In this document: one piece after another, positions 18,897-28,168 of the stretch
How the letters are laid out: every line of letters starts with the position of its first letter
Position numbering within the stretch: the stretch's first letter is position 1
NCBI RefSeq assembly: GCF_017377875.1
Contig: NZ_CP070975.1
Coordinates: forward strand, 1,178,001 to 1,242,000
DNA: 64,000 nt
Direction: 5' to 3'
Source: Alcaligenes sp. SORT26
GTDB lineage: Bacteria; Pseudomonadota; Gammaproteobacteria; Burkholderiales; Burkholderiaceae_B
Program-made: the position numbers and the translations under genes
Notes under the pieces: model-generated
The model's input: the letters and a program-made list of their open reading frames with translations, nothing else
Databases searched by the model: none
What the model was told of the DNA's origin: nothing

Positions 18897-19105
18897 GGCC
18901 CTGGCTTTTAAAGACAGCCCGGGCCGTTTGGATGCTGCTTTCTTTTCAGAACCAGGGGACTCGCTTGAGTCGCCCTCTACGCGGCTGCCCGCCCGTGTGG
19001 GCTGAGCAGACAGCGCAGCAATACGCTCCCTTTGAGCCTGTTTGCGTTCCCGGATTTCCTCCGGGTCAGTCTCAAAGGGTTCATCATCGAACTCTGGGGG
19101 GAAAA

Positions 19106-20194
19106 TCAGGCCTCTCCCTCGGGTGCCGCAGCGGCAGCAGGAGCAGCACTAGCGGGACGGCTGACAGCGGCGCTCATCAAGGCAACACCCAGCTTTTCGC
19201 GAACCTTGTTTTCGATTTCACGTGCCAACTCGGGACGCTCTTTCAGGTATTCGCGCACATTGTCTTTACCCTGACCAATGCGGTTGCCGTCGTAGCTGTA
19301 CCAGGCACCGGCCTTATCGACCACAGCCGTCTGCACGCCCAGGTCGATAATTTCGCCTTCACGGGAAATACCGCTGCCGTACATGATGTCGAACTCGGTT
19401 TGCTTGAAGGGAGGCGCAACCTTGTTCTTGACCACTTTAACGCGGGTTTCGTTACCGACCATTTCGTCGCCACGCTTGATGGAACCGATACGGCGAATAT
19501 CCAGACGCACGGAGGAGTAAAACTTCAGTGCGTTACCACCAGTAGTGGTTTCAGGGTTGCCGAACATGACGCCAATCTTCATACGAATCTGGTTAATGAA
19601 GATAACCATGCAATTGGCGCGCTTGATGGTTGCCGTCAATTTACGCAAGGCCTGGCTCATCAGGCGGGCTTGCAGACCGGGCAAGGAATCGCCCATATCG
19701 CCTTCGATTTCAGCCTTGGGAGTCAGGGCAGCCACCGAGTCGATCACGATCAGGTCAACCGAACCGGAGCGCACCAGGGCTTCGGTAATTTCCAGAGCCT
19801 GTTCGCCAGTATCGGGCTGAGAGATCAGCAGATCGCCCAGGTTCACACCCAGTTTTTGGGCGTACTGCACATCCAGCGCGTGTTCGGCATCAATAAAGGC
19901 GCAGGTGCCTTTGAGCTTTTGCATCTCTGCAATCACTTGCAGGGTCAGCGTGGTTTTACCCGAGGACTCCGGGCCATAAATTTCAATAACGCGACCGCGC
20001 GGCAAGCCACCGACGCCCAAGGCAATGTCCAGACCCAAGGAACCCGTAGAGACCACCTGGATGTCATGCTCGACGTTGTCGTCGCCATAACGCATGATCG
20101 AGCCTTTGCCGAACTGCTTTTCGATTTGCGTCAGAGCGGCGGCCAGCGCTTTGGAACGTTCCGAGGCCACTGCTTTGCTATTTTTATCGTCCAT
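19106..20194 (-). CDS. recA: RecA recombinase
   Basis: ATP-dependent strand-exchange protein and SOS co-protease. The 362-residue protein has Walker A GPESSGKT, Walker [11 protein letters not shown], the L1/L2 DNA loops ([21 protein letters not shown], split here; [17 protein letters not shown]), and a C-terminal tail of Ala, Pro and Glu rather than the acidic tail of E. coli. The ATG at 20194 has AAGGA 6 bases upstream; the longer frame to 20242 is rejected. A near-consensus LexA box sits between the -35 and -10 elements upstream. recX follows. Confidence 0.99.
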   Translation of the reverse strand: MDDKNSKAVASERSKALAAALTQIEKQFGKGSIMRYGDDNVEHDIQVVSTGSLGLDIALGVGGLPRGRVIEIYGPESSGKTTLTLQVIAEMQKLKGTCAFIDAEHALDVQYAQKLGVNLGDLLISQPDTGEQALEITEALVRSGSVDLIVIDSVAALTPKAEIEGDMGDSLPGLQARLMSQALRKLTATIKRANCMVIFINQIRMKIGVMFGNPETTTGGNALKFYSSVRLDIRRIGSIKRGDEMVGNETRVKVVKNKVAPPFKQTEFDIMYGSGISREGEIIDLGVQTAVVDKAGAWYSYDGNRIGQGKDNVREYLKERPELAREIENKVREKLGVALMSAAVSRPASAAPAAAAAPEGEA

Positions 20195-20271
20195 GAAAAA
20201 TCCTTGACTGTGGAATGGCGCCCCAACGGACGGGCACGGCAATTAAAAATCAAACCTAATTATTGCATCAA

Positions 20272-20301
20272 ATTATACTGTATATATACACAGATATTCA
20301 A
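20272..20301 (-). promoter_or_regulatory. recA promoter: TTGAAT-N18-TATAAT
   Basis: On the minus strand the -35 TTGAAT (20296-20301) and a perfect -10 TATAAT (20272-20277) are 18 bases apart. The LexA box fills the spacer, a classic arrangement for repression. The -10 lies about 77 bases before the recA ATG. Confidence 0.85.
20276..20295. promoter_or_regulatory. LexA (SOS) box of recA
   Basis: TACTGTATATATACACAGAT contains CTGT-N8-ACAG exactly and an AT-alternating centre close to the enterobacterial consensus. It overlaps the recA promoter spacer and -10. Confidence 0.92.
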
Positions 20302-20400
20302 ATAAATTAACTAGGCGCCATCGTTATCCCCTACTGACCAGGCTTACAGCCTTATGCAACAATGCCGAACAGCCGTTAAATCACTTGTTTGTGTAGGGTC

Positions 20401-21090
20401 ATGCGCATACTCATAGCCGAAGACGACAGTATTCTCGCGGATGGACTTTCTCGCTCCTTACGCTACGAAGGCTATGCGGTCGATGTGGTGCACGACGGCG
20501 ATAGCGCCGACTCGGCCTTGCAACTGCAAAGCTTCGACCTTCTGATCCTGGATCTGGACCTGCCCAAAAAGCCCGGCCTGTCGGTGCTGCAGTCCATACG
20601 CCAACGCCAGGACAGCCTGCCCGTTCTGATTCTGACCGCCAGCGACACGGTAGAACAACGCGTGCGTGGCCTGGATCTGGGCGCGGACGACTACATGTCC
20701 AAACCCTTTGCCCTGACTGAACTGGAAGCCCGCGTGCGCGCCCTGACGCGTCGCAGTACCGGCACCAGCAGCGCCTTGCTGCATCACAAACGGCTTAGCT
20801 TTGATCTGAAAGGCCGCATGGCCTATATAGATAATCAGCCTCTGGAACTGTCGGCCCGCGAAACCAGCTTGCTGGAGATTTTCCTGTCACGCAGTGGCCG
20901 CATGATCAGCAAGAACCAGTTTGTGGACCTGCTCTGTGAGTGGGGTGAAGAAGTTACCCCTAACGCCATCGAAGTCTATATCCACCGCCTGCGCAAAAAA
21001 CTGGAACCCAGCGGAGTCCGTATTCTGACCGTACGTGGCCTGGGCTACTGCCTGGAACCCGAGAAACTGCGAGAAGACGCTCCAGCCTAA
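20401..21090 (+). CDS. OmpR/TctD-type response regulator
   Basis: A 229-residue two-component regulator. The receiver domain has acidic Asp8-Asp9, phospho-acceptor Asp51 (LLILDLDLP), Thr in LILTASD and Lys in MSKPF. The winged-helix output domain has the late pattern NAIEVYIHRLRKKL and TVRGLGYCLE. The ATG at 20401 is preferred over the GTG at 20389 because the receiver normally starts MRILIAEDD. The kinase ATG lies 10 bases after its stop. A following MHS transporter suggests that the pair senses and controls uptake of an organic acid, as TctDE does for tricarboxylates. Confidence 0.92.
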   Translation: MRILIAEDDSILADGLSRSLRYEGYAVDVVHDGDSADSALQLQSFDLLILDLDLPKKPGLSVLQSIRQRQDSLPVLILTASDTVEQRVRGLDLGADDYMSKPFALTELEARVRALTRRSTGTSSALLHHKRLSFDLKGRMAYIDNQPLELSARETSLLEIFLSRSGRMISKNQFVDLLCEWGEEVTPNAIEVYIHRLRKKLEPSGVRILTVRGLGYCLEPEKLREDAPA

Positions 21091-21100
21091 GGGATCGTCC

Positions 21101-22564
21101 ATGCAGCACGCTACACCACCCGCCGAATCCAGCAACACCCGCCCGCCCCCCAAGAGCAAGCGCGTGGTACCGCGCCCGTTAATCCACAAGATCATGATCT
21201 GGATTTTCGGGCCCTTGTTCTTGCTCTGGACGATCGGGATTGTCATTACCTATTTCATCGCCCAGCACATCGCCAACTCGCCCTATGACCGCACCTTGCG
21301 CGATCACCTGGACTTGCTGCGCGTGGAAATCAGCCAGCAGGACGTAAGAGAACCTATTCATTTATCGCACGGGGCTCAAACCATTTTGCGGCAAGAAAGC
21401 CCGACGCCTACCCTGTGGCAAATCCGGGATGCCAATGGCGAGCCTATCGCGGGCAATGCCAATTTGCCAGTGCCCGACAGTTGGAGCTATGACACCGACC
21501 TGGTGCGCTACCGGGACGTCGCCCTGGACGAACAAAGCCTGCGACTGGCCTATGTCTGGGGCGGCAAGGACAAAAACGACACGCCCTTCCTGGCAGTTGC
21601 AGCCGAAACCAATGAACATAGAGCGGTTCTACACAGAGAAATTCTGATCGGGATGCTGACACCGCAATTCATTCTGGTGCCGCTGGCGGCCATGCTGGCG
21701 GGCCTGGGGCTGACACATGGTCTGGAGCCGCTGAACCTGCTGCAGGCACGCTTGCGTGCCCGTGCGCCAGGTGATCTTTCACCTGTGGACCAGGAGCAGG
21801 CTCCGGCAGAAATTGTGCCGCTTATTGACGCCATGAATGGCTTGTTGGCTCGACAAGCGCAGTTCTCAGCCACGCAACGCCAGTTTGTGGCGAATGCGGC
21901 GCATCAATTGAAAACACCGCTGGCGGGGATACGCACCCAGGCTGAACTGGCGCTACGCGAGCGCGACCCCAAACAGACCGAGGCCAGTCTGCAACAACTG
22001 GTGCGCGGCACTGACCGTGCCACGCGTCTGGTCACACAAATGCTGGCACTGGCCCGCGCCGAAAGCAGTGATGCGCTCTACGCCCCCACCAAGCAAACGC
22101 TGGATCTGAACACCCTGACCGAGCTGCACGTTGGCCAGCGCGTTCCCGATGCCTTGAAACTGGGACTGGACCTGGGTCTGGAGAACAGCTCCAAAGCCAT
22201 CCTTTTGCAAGCCGACCCGGTTTTGCTGGATGAGCTGATCAACAACTTGCTGGACAACGCCCTGATCTACACACCGGCTGGCGGCTGGATCACCATGCGC
22301 ACGGGCCAGACACAAGGCAAGGGCTGGCTAGAAATTGAAGACAATGGCCCCGGTATTCCAGCCGAGCATCAGGCACGAATTTTTGACCGCTTTTACCGCA
22401 TCATGGGCAATCAGGCAGACGGTAGCGGTTTGGGGCTGGCCATTGTGCGAGAGATTGCCGATATTCACGGCGCCTCTATCGACTTTATGCCACTAAGCTC
22501 CGGCCAGGAGAGCGGCCTGCGTTTGCGCGTCAGTTTTCCACTGTCTTTGCCTTGGAGGGCCTGA
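21101..22564 (+). CDS. TctE-type sensor histidine kinase
   Basis: A 487-residue membrane kinase. It has a Pro-rich cytosolic N-terminus, a first membrane segment at about 33-53, a periplasmic sensor region of about 125 residues, and a second membrane segment (about 187-205, MLTPQFILVPLAAMLAG). The H-box is FVANAAHQLKTPL, and the ATPase has NLLDNALIY (N), DNGPGIP (G1), FDRFYR (F) and GSGLGLAIV (G2). The ATG at 21101 follows AAGGGA by 6 bases. It should phosphorylate the response regulator encoded 10 bases upstream. The transporter gene starts 4 bases after its stop, so the three genes form one operon. Confidence 0.92.
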   Translation: MQHATPPAESSNTRPPPKSKRVVPRPLIHKIMIWIFGPLFLLWTIGIVITYFIAQHIANSPYDRTLRDHLDLLRVEISQQDVREPIHLSHGAQTILRQESPTPTLWQIRDANGEPIAGNANLPVPDSWSYDTDLVRYRDVALDEQSLRLAYVWGGKDKNDTPFLAVAAETNEHRAVLHREILIGMLTPQFILVPLAAMLAGLGLTHGLEPLNLLQARLRARAPGDLSPVDQEQAPAEIVPLIDAMNGLLARQAQFSATQRQFVANAAHQLKTPLAGIRTQAELALRERDPKQTEASLQQLVRGTDRATRLVTQMLALARAESSDALYAPTKQTLDLNTLTELHVGQRVPDALKLGLDLGLENSSKAILLQADPVLLDELINNLLDNALIYTPAGGWITMRTGQTQGKGWLEIEDNGPGIPAEHQARIFDRFYRIMGNQADGSGLGLAIVREIADIHGASIDFMPLSSGQESGLRLRVSFPLSLPWRA

Positions 22565-22568
22565 ACCG

Positions 22569-24242
22569 ATGTCCCAGACCATCACCGGCCCCGCCCTCCC
22601 CAAGATCAAGAACAAGCTGGATGCCCAAGGCCGCAAGGTTATTTTTGCGTCGGCCCTGGGTACCATGTTTGAGTGGTACGACTTTTATCTGTACGGCTCC
22701 ATGGCCGCCATTCTGGCCCAGCACTTTTTTTCTGCGGTGAATCCTACGGCTGGCTTTATTTTTGCCTTGCTGGCCTTTGCCGCCGGTTTTGCCGTCCGTC
22801 CTTTTGGCGCCTTGCTTTTTGGCCGCATTGGCGACCGCGTCGGTCGCAAATACACCTTTCTGATCACTATCTTGCTGATGGGTCTGTCCACCTTTCTGGT
22901 GGGCGTACTGCCCAGCTATGAAGCCATTGGTATTGCCGCCCCCATCATGCTGATTGTCTTGCGCTTGCTGCAAGGTCTGGCAATGGGCGGAGAGTATGGC
23001 GGGGCCGCGACCTATGTGGCTGAATATGCGCCACAGCACCGCCGCGGCTTTTACACAAGCTGGATTCAAACCACCGCCTCGGTCGGTTTGCTCTTGTCCC
23101 TGCTCGTCATTATGGGCATACGCAGCCTGGTGGGTGAAGAAGCCTTTATCGTCTGGGGCTGGCGTATTCCCTTTCTGATTTCCGTCTTTCTGCTGGCTAT
23201 TTCCGTATGGATACGGATGAACCTGAAAGAGTCCCCGGCCTTTCAGCACATCAAGGAAGAAGGCACGCTGTCGACCTCGCCCATTACCGAGTCCTTTGGC
23301 CGCTGGGCCAATCTGCGCATGGCCTTGCTAGCCCTGTTCGGGCTGACGGCAGGCCAAGGGGTGGTGTGGTACACGGGGCAGTTCTACGCCTTGTTTTTCA
23401 TCACACAAATGCTGGGTTTGCACGCCACGCTGGCCCAAACCCTGATGGTGATTTCACTGCTCCTGGCCACCCCGCTCTTTATCTTTTTTGGCTGGCTGTC
23501 AGATCAGATCGGGCGCAAACCCATCATTCTGACAGGCTGTTTGCTGGCCGCCCTGACCTATTACCCAGTCTTCCAGGGCCTGGCCTATTTTGCCAACCCC
23601 GCCCTGGTCCAGGCTCAACGCAACGCCCCGGTCACCGTCATTACTGACCCGGCCAGTTGTTCCTTCCAGTTCAATCCGGTAGGCAGCCATACCTTCACCA
23701 GTTCCTGCGATATCGTGAAGTCCTATATGGCCAGCCATGCCGTCAGCTACAACAACGTCAAAGGTTCACCCGGCCAGGTGGCCCAGGTGCGCATTGGCGA
23801 GCATGTGATTGATGGCTTTGAAGGCGGACACCTTAGCCGCGCCGAATTTGCCCAGCACTCGCAAGAACTTAGAAATGAGCTGACCGAGACCATGCGCCTT
23901 TATGGCTACCCGAACGGTGCCGACCCCGCCCAAATCAATAAAGTGATGCTGGTTGTCTTGCTGACCTATCTGGTGGGGCTGGTCACGGCGGTCTATGGCC
24001 CCATTGCCGCCATGCTGGTGGAGATGTTCCCGATTCGCATCCGCTACACCTCCATGAGCTTGCCCTATCACATTGGCAACGGCTGGTTTGGGGGCTTTTT
24101 GCCCACCCTGTCCTTTGCCATGATTGCCGTTACTGGCAATATTTATGATGGTTTGTGGTACCCCATCCTGATCTGTCTGGTGACTGTCGCGATTGGCGCG
24201 CCGTTCGTGCGCGAGACCCGCCATAACGATATCAATCGTTAG
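22569..24242 (+). CDS. MHS-family metabolite:H+ symporter with a periplasmic insert
   Basis: A 557-residue major-facilitator protein of the metabolite:H+ symporter group, marked by GTMFEWYDFYLYG at the N-terminus, RPFGALLFGRIGDRVGRK between TM2 and TM3, and GEYGGAATYVAEYAP. It is over 100 residues longer than standard members. The extra part (about residues 350-460) lies between TM9 and TM10, on the predicted periplasmic side, and holds two cysteines (DPASCSF and SSCDIV) that could form a disulfide. The substrate is probably a small carboxylate or betaine-like solute. It is transcribed with the two-component genes just upstream. Confidence 0.9.
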   Translation: MSQTITGPALPKIKNKLDAQGRKVIFASALGTMFEWYDFYLYGSMAAILAQHFFSAVNPTAGFIFALLAFAAGFAVRPFGALLFGRIGDRVGRKYTFLITILLMGLSTFLVGVLPSYEAIGIAAPIMLIVLRLLQGLAMGGEYGGAATYVAEYAPQHRRGFYTSWIQTTASVGLLLSLLVIMGIRSLVGEEAFIVWGWRIPFLISVFLLAISVWIRMNLKESPAFQHIKEEGTLSTSPITESFGRWANLRMALLALFGLTAGQGVVWYTGQFYALFFITQMLGLHATLAQTLMVISLLLATPLFIFFGWLSDQIGRKPIILTGCLLAALTYYPVFQGLAYFANPALVQAQRNAPVTVITDPASCSFQFNPVGSHTFTSSCDIVKSYMASHAVSYNNVKGSPGQVAQVRIGEHVIDGFEGGHLSRAEFAQHSQELRNELTETMRLYGYPNGADPAQINKVMLVVLLTYLVGLVTAVYGPIAAMLVEMFPIRIRYTSMSLPYHIGNGWFGGFLPTLSFAMIAVTGNIYDGLWYPILICLVTVAIGAPFVRETRHNDINR

Positions 24243-24410
24243 CGACACCCTGCACACCCGCCCGTCGCGCCTGTCATTTTTTGCCCCCTGTCAAGCAAAT
24301 GCAAGGGTCCGTAAATGGCCGGGCGACACAGGAAGATCTGCGCGTACAATCGAACATCGACTCGGGCTTGATGCCCGCCCCCTTTCTTCTGTTTATTTAT
24401 CTTCGTATCC

Positions 24411-25307
24411 ATGTGGTTTAAGAATCTACGCATCTATCGCCTCTCCCCCGACTGGGTATGTTCCGCCGAAGAGCTGGAAGAAGCTCTTTCCAAACACAGC
24501 TTTACTCCTGGCTCCAGCCAGGAACCGCTAAGCCTGGGCTGGGTCAGCCCGCGCGAGAACAATGCCCTGGTGCATGAAGTCAACGGTCAGTACCTGATCG
24601 CTCTGCGCGCCGAAAAGAAGCTGCTGCCCACCACCGTGATCAATCAGGTCGCTCGTGAAAAGGCTCGTGATATCGAAGAGCAGCAAGGCTACAAACCCGG
24701 CCGCAAGCAAATGAAGGAAATCAAGGAACAAGTCATCGTGGACCTGATGCCTCGTGCCTTCGCCGTCTCGCGCGATACCCGTGTGTGGCTGGATACCCGT
24801 AATCACTGGCTGGCTATCGATGCCGCTGCCACGGCCAAGAGCGACGAAGTCCTGGGTCTGCTGGCCAAGAGCGTGGAACCCTTCCCGGTTCTGCCTCTGT
24901 ACACCGAGGAATCTCCAGGTGCAGCCATGACTTCCTGGCTGGTTGATCAGGAAGCCTTGGCTAACTTCACCGTAGACCAGGATACCGAGCTGCGCTCCAC
25001 CGGCGACAGCGGTGCGGCCGTACGCTACGTGAAGCAAAGCGCGGATATTGACGAAGTGCGCAAGCACGTCGAAGCGGGCAAGCAATGCACCCGTTTGGCC
25101 ATGACCTGGGCGGATCGCATCAGCTTCGTGCTGACCGATGCGCTTGACGTCAAACGCGTCGCTCCGCTGGACATCCTGACTGAAAAACAAGACGTGACGG
25201 CCGTCAACGATGACGAAATCTTTGATGCCGACATGACCTTGATGACCGCCGAACTGGCCAAGATGATCAGTGATCTGGTCGAAGTGCTGGGCGGCGAGCG
25301 CAAGTAA
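24411..25307 (+). CDS. rdgC: Recombination-associated protein RdgC
   Basis: RdgC forms a ring-shaped dimer on double-stranded DNA and modulates RecA-dependent recombination. The 298-residue protein (E. coli 303) starts MWFKNLRIYRL and has LGWVSPRE and a Lys/Arg-rich helix (GRKQMKEIKEQVIVDLMPRAF). DNA-contact positions are not assigned here. It is probably monocistronic. The neighbouring AraC gene converges on it, with 42 bases between the stops and a GC-rich hairpin (CCGGG/CCCGG, 25321-25336) but no clear T-run. Confidence 0.96.
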   Translation: MWFKNLRIYRLSPDWVCSAEELEEALSKHSFTPGSSQEPLSLGWVSPRENNALVHEVNGQYLIALRAEKKLLPTTVINQVAREKARDIEEQQGYKPGRKQMKEIKEQVIVDLMPRAFAVSRDTRVWLDTRNHWLAIDAAATAKSDEVLGLLAKSVEPFPVLPLYTEESPGAAMTSWLVDQEALANFTVDQDTELRSTGDSGAAVRYVKQSADIDEVRKHVEAGKQCTRLAMTWADRISFVLTDALDVKRVAPLDILTEKQDVTAVNDDEIFDADMTLMTAELAKMISDLVEVLGGERK

Positions 25308-25349
25308 AGCCTGGGCCAGACCGGGCTCAAACCCGGCCAGGGCCGCCCT

Positions 25350-26402
25350 TCAGGCCAGTTCCTGTTGGGCAGCGCGATAGACACCGGGCGTCATTCCCGT
25401 CCAATGACGGAAGGCCCGGTGAAATGTCGCTGGTGAACTGAATTTCAATGCATACGCAATTTCAGCCAGCGACATATCCTTGCGCAGCAATTTGAAAATC
25501 GCCAGATCTCGGCGTAACTCATCCTTGATTCCCTGAAACGACAGGCCTTCTTCTTGTAGCCTGCGTATCAGCGTGCGCGCCGACATATGCAATTTTCCGG
25601 ACACGTCCTGCAAGGTATAACCCAGGTCGGTATGCAGAATTTCCCGCACTTTCAAGCGCAAGGCGTGCTCGTGGTAGGACGTAAAAATCCAGTCACGCGG
25701 CGCACGCTCCAGAAAGGCTCTGGCCTCTACCTGAGTACGCTGTGGCCGCACCTGCCCCAGTTCCACGCCAAACAAAATATGAGAGCACGGCGCATCAAAA
25801 CTGACTGAAGCCGGAAATAGTACCGAATAGTCCGATGCAAAGGCAGGACGCGGAAACGCAAAAGCCACTTGCTGCACCGGCACCTCACGTCCCATCAACC
25901 AGGACACGATGCCGTGTGTCAGTTTCAGCATCAGCGCATGGCCAAAACGATGCACATAGGCCGTGGGATAGCGCGGCACCAATTCAATGCCCAACTCCTT
26001 GTCTGTGCGTATCAGATTCAGACTGAAATCATCCAGCAGCAGATTCCAGAACTGGGTGAAACGGTACAAGGCCACATTAATGGACGGCGCATCTCGCACG
26101 GTACGCACGATGTATTTCAAGGCTCCGGCACGTATGGGCCGAGTCCAGAAGCCCATCATCTCATCACCCGTTTTTCTGGCGCTTTCCTGATACAGGCGCA
26201 CCAATTGATCACGCGTCAAACGAGCGCCGGGCCGATCAATAAAGTCTTTCACGATGCCCGACTGCTTCAGGCAATGATCCAGCACCTCTTCGGAATAACT
26301 GGTGCGCAGGCTGTGAAACCAGTCCTGCACCAGATCCAGCGCCACAGTGGCGGTATGGGCTGCATCAACGGGCACCGGGAGCGTGCCGGGCAAAGCATTC
26401 AT
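25350..26402 (-). CDS. AraC-family regulator (OruR type)
   Basis: A 350-residue regulator. The N-terminal two-thirds match the arabinose-binding-like domain found with OruR/ArgR-type AraC proteins. The C-terminus has two HTH motifs (YTLQDVSGKLHMSARTLIRRL and MSLAEIAYALKFSSPATFHRAF) and the family end WTGMTPGVYR. It is divergent from the acyl-CoA ligase gene, 114 bases apart, and is the likely local activator of the ligase, crotonase and transporter genes. The inducer is unknown, presumably the substrate or a CoA ester. Confidence 0.9.
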   Translation of the reverse strand: MNALPGTLPVPVDAAHTATVALDLVQDWFHSLRTSYSEEVLDHCLKQSGIVKDFIDRPGARLTRDQLVRLYQESARKTGDEMMGFWTRPIRAGALKYIVRTVRDAPSINVALYRFTQFWNLLLDDFSLNLIRTDKELGIELVPRYPTAYVHRFGHALMLKLTHGIVSWLMGREVPVQQVAFAFPRPAFASDYSVLFPASVSFDAPCSHILFGVELGQVRPQRTQVEARAFLERAPRDWIFTSYHEHALRLKVREILHTDLGYTLQDVSGKLHMSARTLIRRLQEEGLSFQGIKDELRRDLAIFKLLRKDMSLAEIAYALKFSSPATFHRAFRHWTGMTPGVYRAAQQELA

Positions 26403-26459
26403 TTCCTATGACCTCTCAAAGATTGTCACTTTTTGCATATTCGACGTCAGTATTGGCTA

Positions 26460-26488
26460 TTGGGCAAGGTGCTAAACCATCCTATGCT
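26460..26488 (+). promoter_or_regulatory. Candidate promoter of the acyl-CoA ligase operon
   Basis: TTGGGC and TATGCT are separated by 17 bases and end 28 bases before the ligase ATG. The -35 element is imperfect, as expected for a promoter needing an activator. Confidence 0.4.
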
Positions 26489-26516
26489 GACACACATAAT
26501 ACAAGGAGACATCACC

Positions 26517-28124
26517 ATGTTAGGCACTGGAAATATGATGCATATGCCCTTGCTCATCAGTTCCATTCTCACCCACGCCGTAGAGAATAACCCTGAGCAG
26601 GAGATCGTTACCGCTTTGGACAATGGCGATCTTCATCGCTACAGCTATCTTGAATTCGCCTACCGGGTTCAGGATCTGGCCCTGGGATTGCGCCGTGAAG
26701 GCCTGCAGCCCGGCGAACGCGTGGCGACTTTGGCATGGAACACCTACCGCCACCTGGAAATTTACTACGCCACCTCGGGCGTCGGTCTGATCTGTCACAC
26801 CGTGAACCCGCGTCTGACGCGCGAGCAAATTGCCTTCATCATCAATGATGCCCAAGACACGGTGATGTTCTACGACGAACATTTCGAAGAAATGGTCAGC
26901 TATCTGCGCGACCACTGCCCCACCGTCAAGCAGTGGGTACGCATGGGCAGTCAGGCTCAAGGCCCCTTGGCCGACGAATACGAAAGCTGGCTGGGCAATG
27001 ACACGACGGGCTTTGAATGGCCTGTGTTTGACGAGAATACTGCCAGCGGCCTGTGCTATACCTCCGGCACCACGGGCGATCCCAAAGGAGCGCTGTACAC
27101 ACACCGCTCCACCCTCTTGCATGCCTACGCCTCGTCCCACCCCAATGCCTTGAGCATTGCCAGCGCCGATGCCGTCATGCCTCTAGTGCCCATGTTTCAC
27201 GTCAATGCCTGGGGCCTGCCCTACTCCGGTTTGATGTCCGGTGCCAAGCTGGTACTACCCGGAGCAAACCTGCAAGGCGAGCGCATTTACTCTCTGTGCG
27301 AACGGGCTGGCGTCACCCTGTCTGCCGGTGTTCCTACGATCTGGAAAACCGTGCTGGACTACGCCAAAGCGAACGGCAAACAGTTCAGCACCCTGGGCCG
27401 CATTCTGATTGGTGGCTCTGCTTGCCCACCCAATATGATTGCCGCCTGGGCAGGCTACGGCATTACCGTGCGCCACGCCTGGGGCATGACAGAAACCTCG
27501 CCGCTAGGCACGGTGTGCCAATTGCTGCCCAAACACAGCGACTTGCCCGAAGCCCAGAAACAGCACGTGCTGGCCTCGCAAGGTCGTGCCCTGTTCGGCG
27601 CACGCCTGAAAACCGTTGACGACGAAGGCAATACCTTGCCACGCGACGGCAAGAGCAGCGGCCACCTGCTGATCCAGGGCAACTGGATCATGGACCGCTA
27701 TTACGGCAAGCCCGATCTGGCCAGTGAGAACGGCTGGTTCCGCACCGGCGACGTAGGCTCCATCGACGCCGATGGCTACGTCTACATTACCGACCGCAGC
27801 AAAGATGTGATCAAGTCCGGTGGCGAATGGATTTCCTCAATCGAGATCGAAAACATCGCCATGGAAGAGCCTTTGGTCGAACTGGCTGCCTGCATCGCCC
27901 AGGCCGATGACAAATGGGGCGAGCGCCCTGTGCTGTTTGTCGTGCCACGTGAAGGGGCTGATCTGGACGAGGCTCACATGCTGGAACGCTATCAGGATCG
28001 CGTCACCCGCTGGTCGGTCCCCGACAAAGTAATTTTCATCGACCAGATGCCCATGACCGCAACTGGAAAAATTCAAAAAATGGCACTGCGCAAGATGCTA
28101 GCGGATCACACCGATCCCAACTGA
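26517..28124 (+). CDS. Acyl-CoA ligase of the 3-(methylthio)propionyl/medium-chain type
   Basis: AMP-forming ligase of 535 residues that activates a carboxylic acid to its CoA thioester. Motifs are the phosphate loop YTSGTTGDPKGALYTHR, GMTE, GWFRTGD, and the catalytic Lys in TGKIQK near the C-terminus. The ATG at 26517 has AAGGAG 8 bases upstream and is chosen over an ATG at 26433. The N-terminus MLGTGNMMHMPLLISSIL is shared with proteins annotated as methylthiopropionyl-CoA ligase (DmdB), but the group is broad and also takes short and medium fatty acids. It begins a plus-strand run with crotonase, DUF485 and symporter genes. Confidence 0.9.
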   Translation: MLGTGNMMHMPLLISSILTHAVENNPEQEIVTALDNGDLHRYSYLEFAYRVQDLALGLRREGLQPGERVATLAWNTYRHLEIYYATSGVGLICHTVNPRLTREQIAFIINDAQDTVMFYDEHFEEMVSYLRDHCPTVKQWVRMGSQAQGPLADEYESWLGNDTTGFEWPVFDENTASGLCYTSGTTGDPKGALYTHRSTLLHAYASSHPNALSIASADAVMPLVPMFHVNAWGLPYSGLMSGAKLVLPGANLQGERIYSLCERAGVTLSAGVPTIWKTVLDYAKANGKQFSTLGRILIGGSACPPNMIAAWAGYGITVRHAWGMTETSPLGTVCQLLPKHSDLPEAQKQHVLASQGRALFGARLKTVDDEGNTLPRDGKSSGHLLIQGNWIMDRYYGKPDLASENGWFRTGDVGSIDADGYVYITDRSKDVIKSGGEWISSIEIENIAMEEPLVELAACIAQADDKWGERPVLFVVPREGADLDEAHMLERYQDRVTRWSVPDKVIFIDQMPMTATGKIQKMALRKMLADHTDPN

Positions 28125-28168
28125 TTTGCACTGCTGCCCACGCATTTACGTAACACAAGGAGTTTTTT

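Noticed and set aside
19032-19087. ATG-ATG start just after recA (19087/19084) as the recX start.
   Set aside because: It is in the recA frame, not the recX frame, and reaches a stop after about 36 codons.
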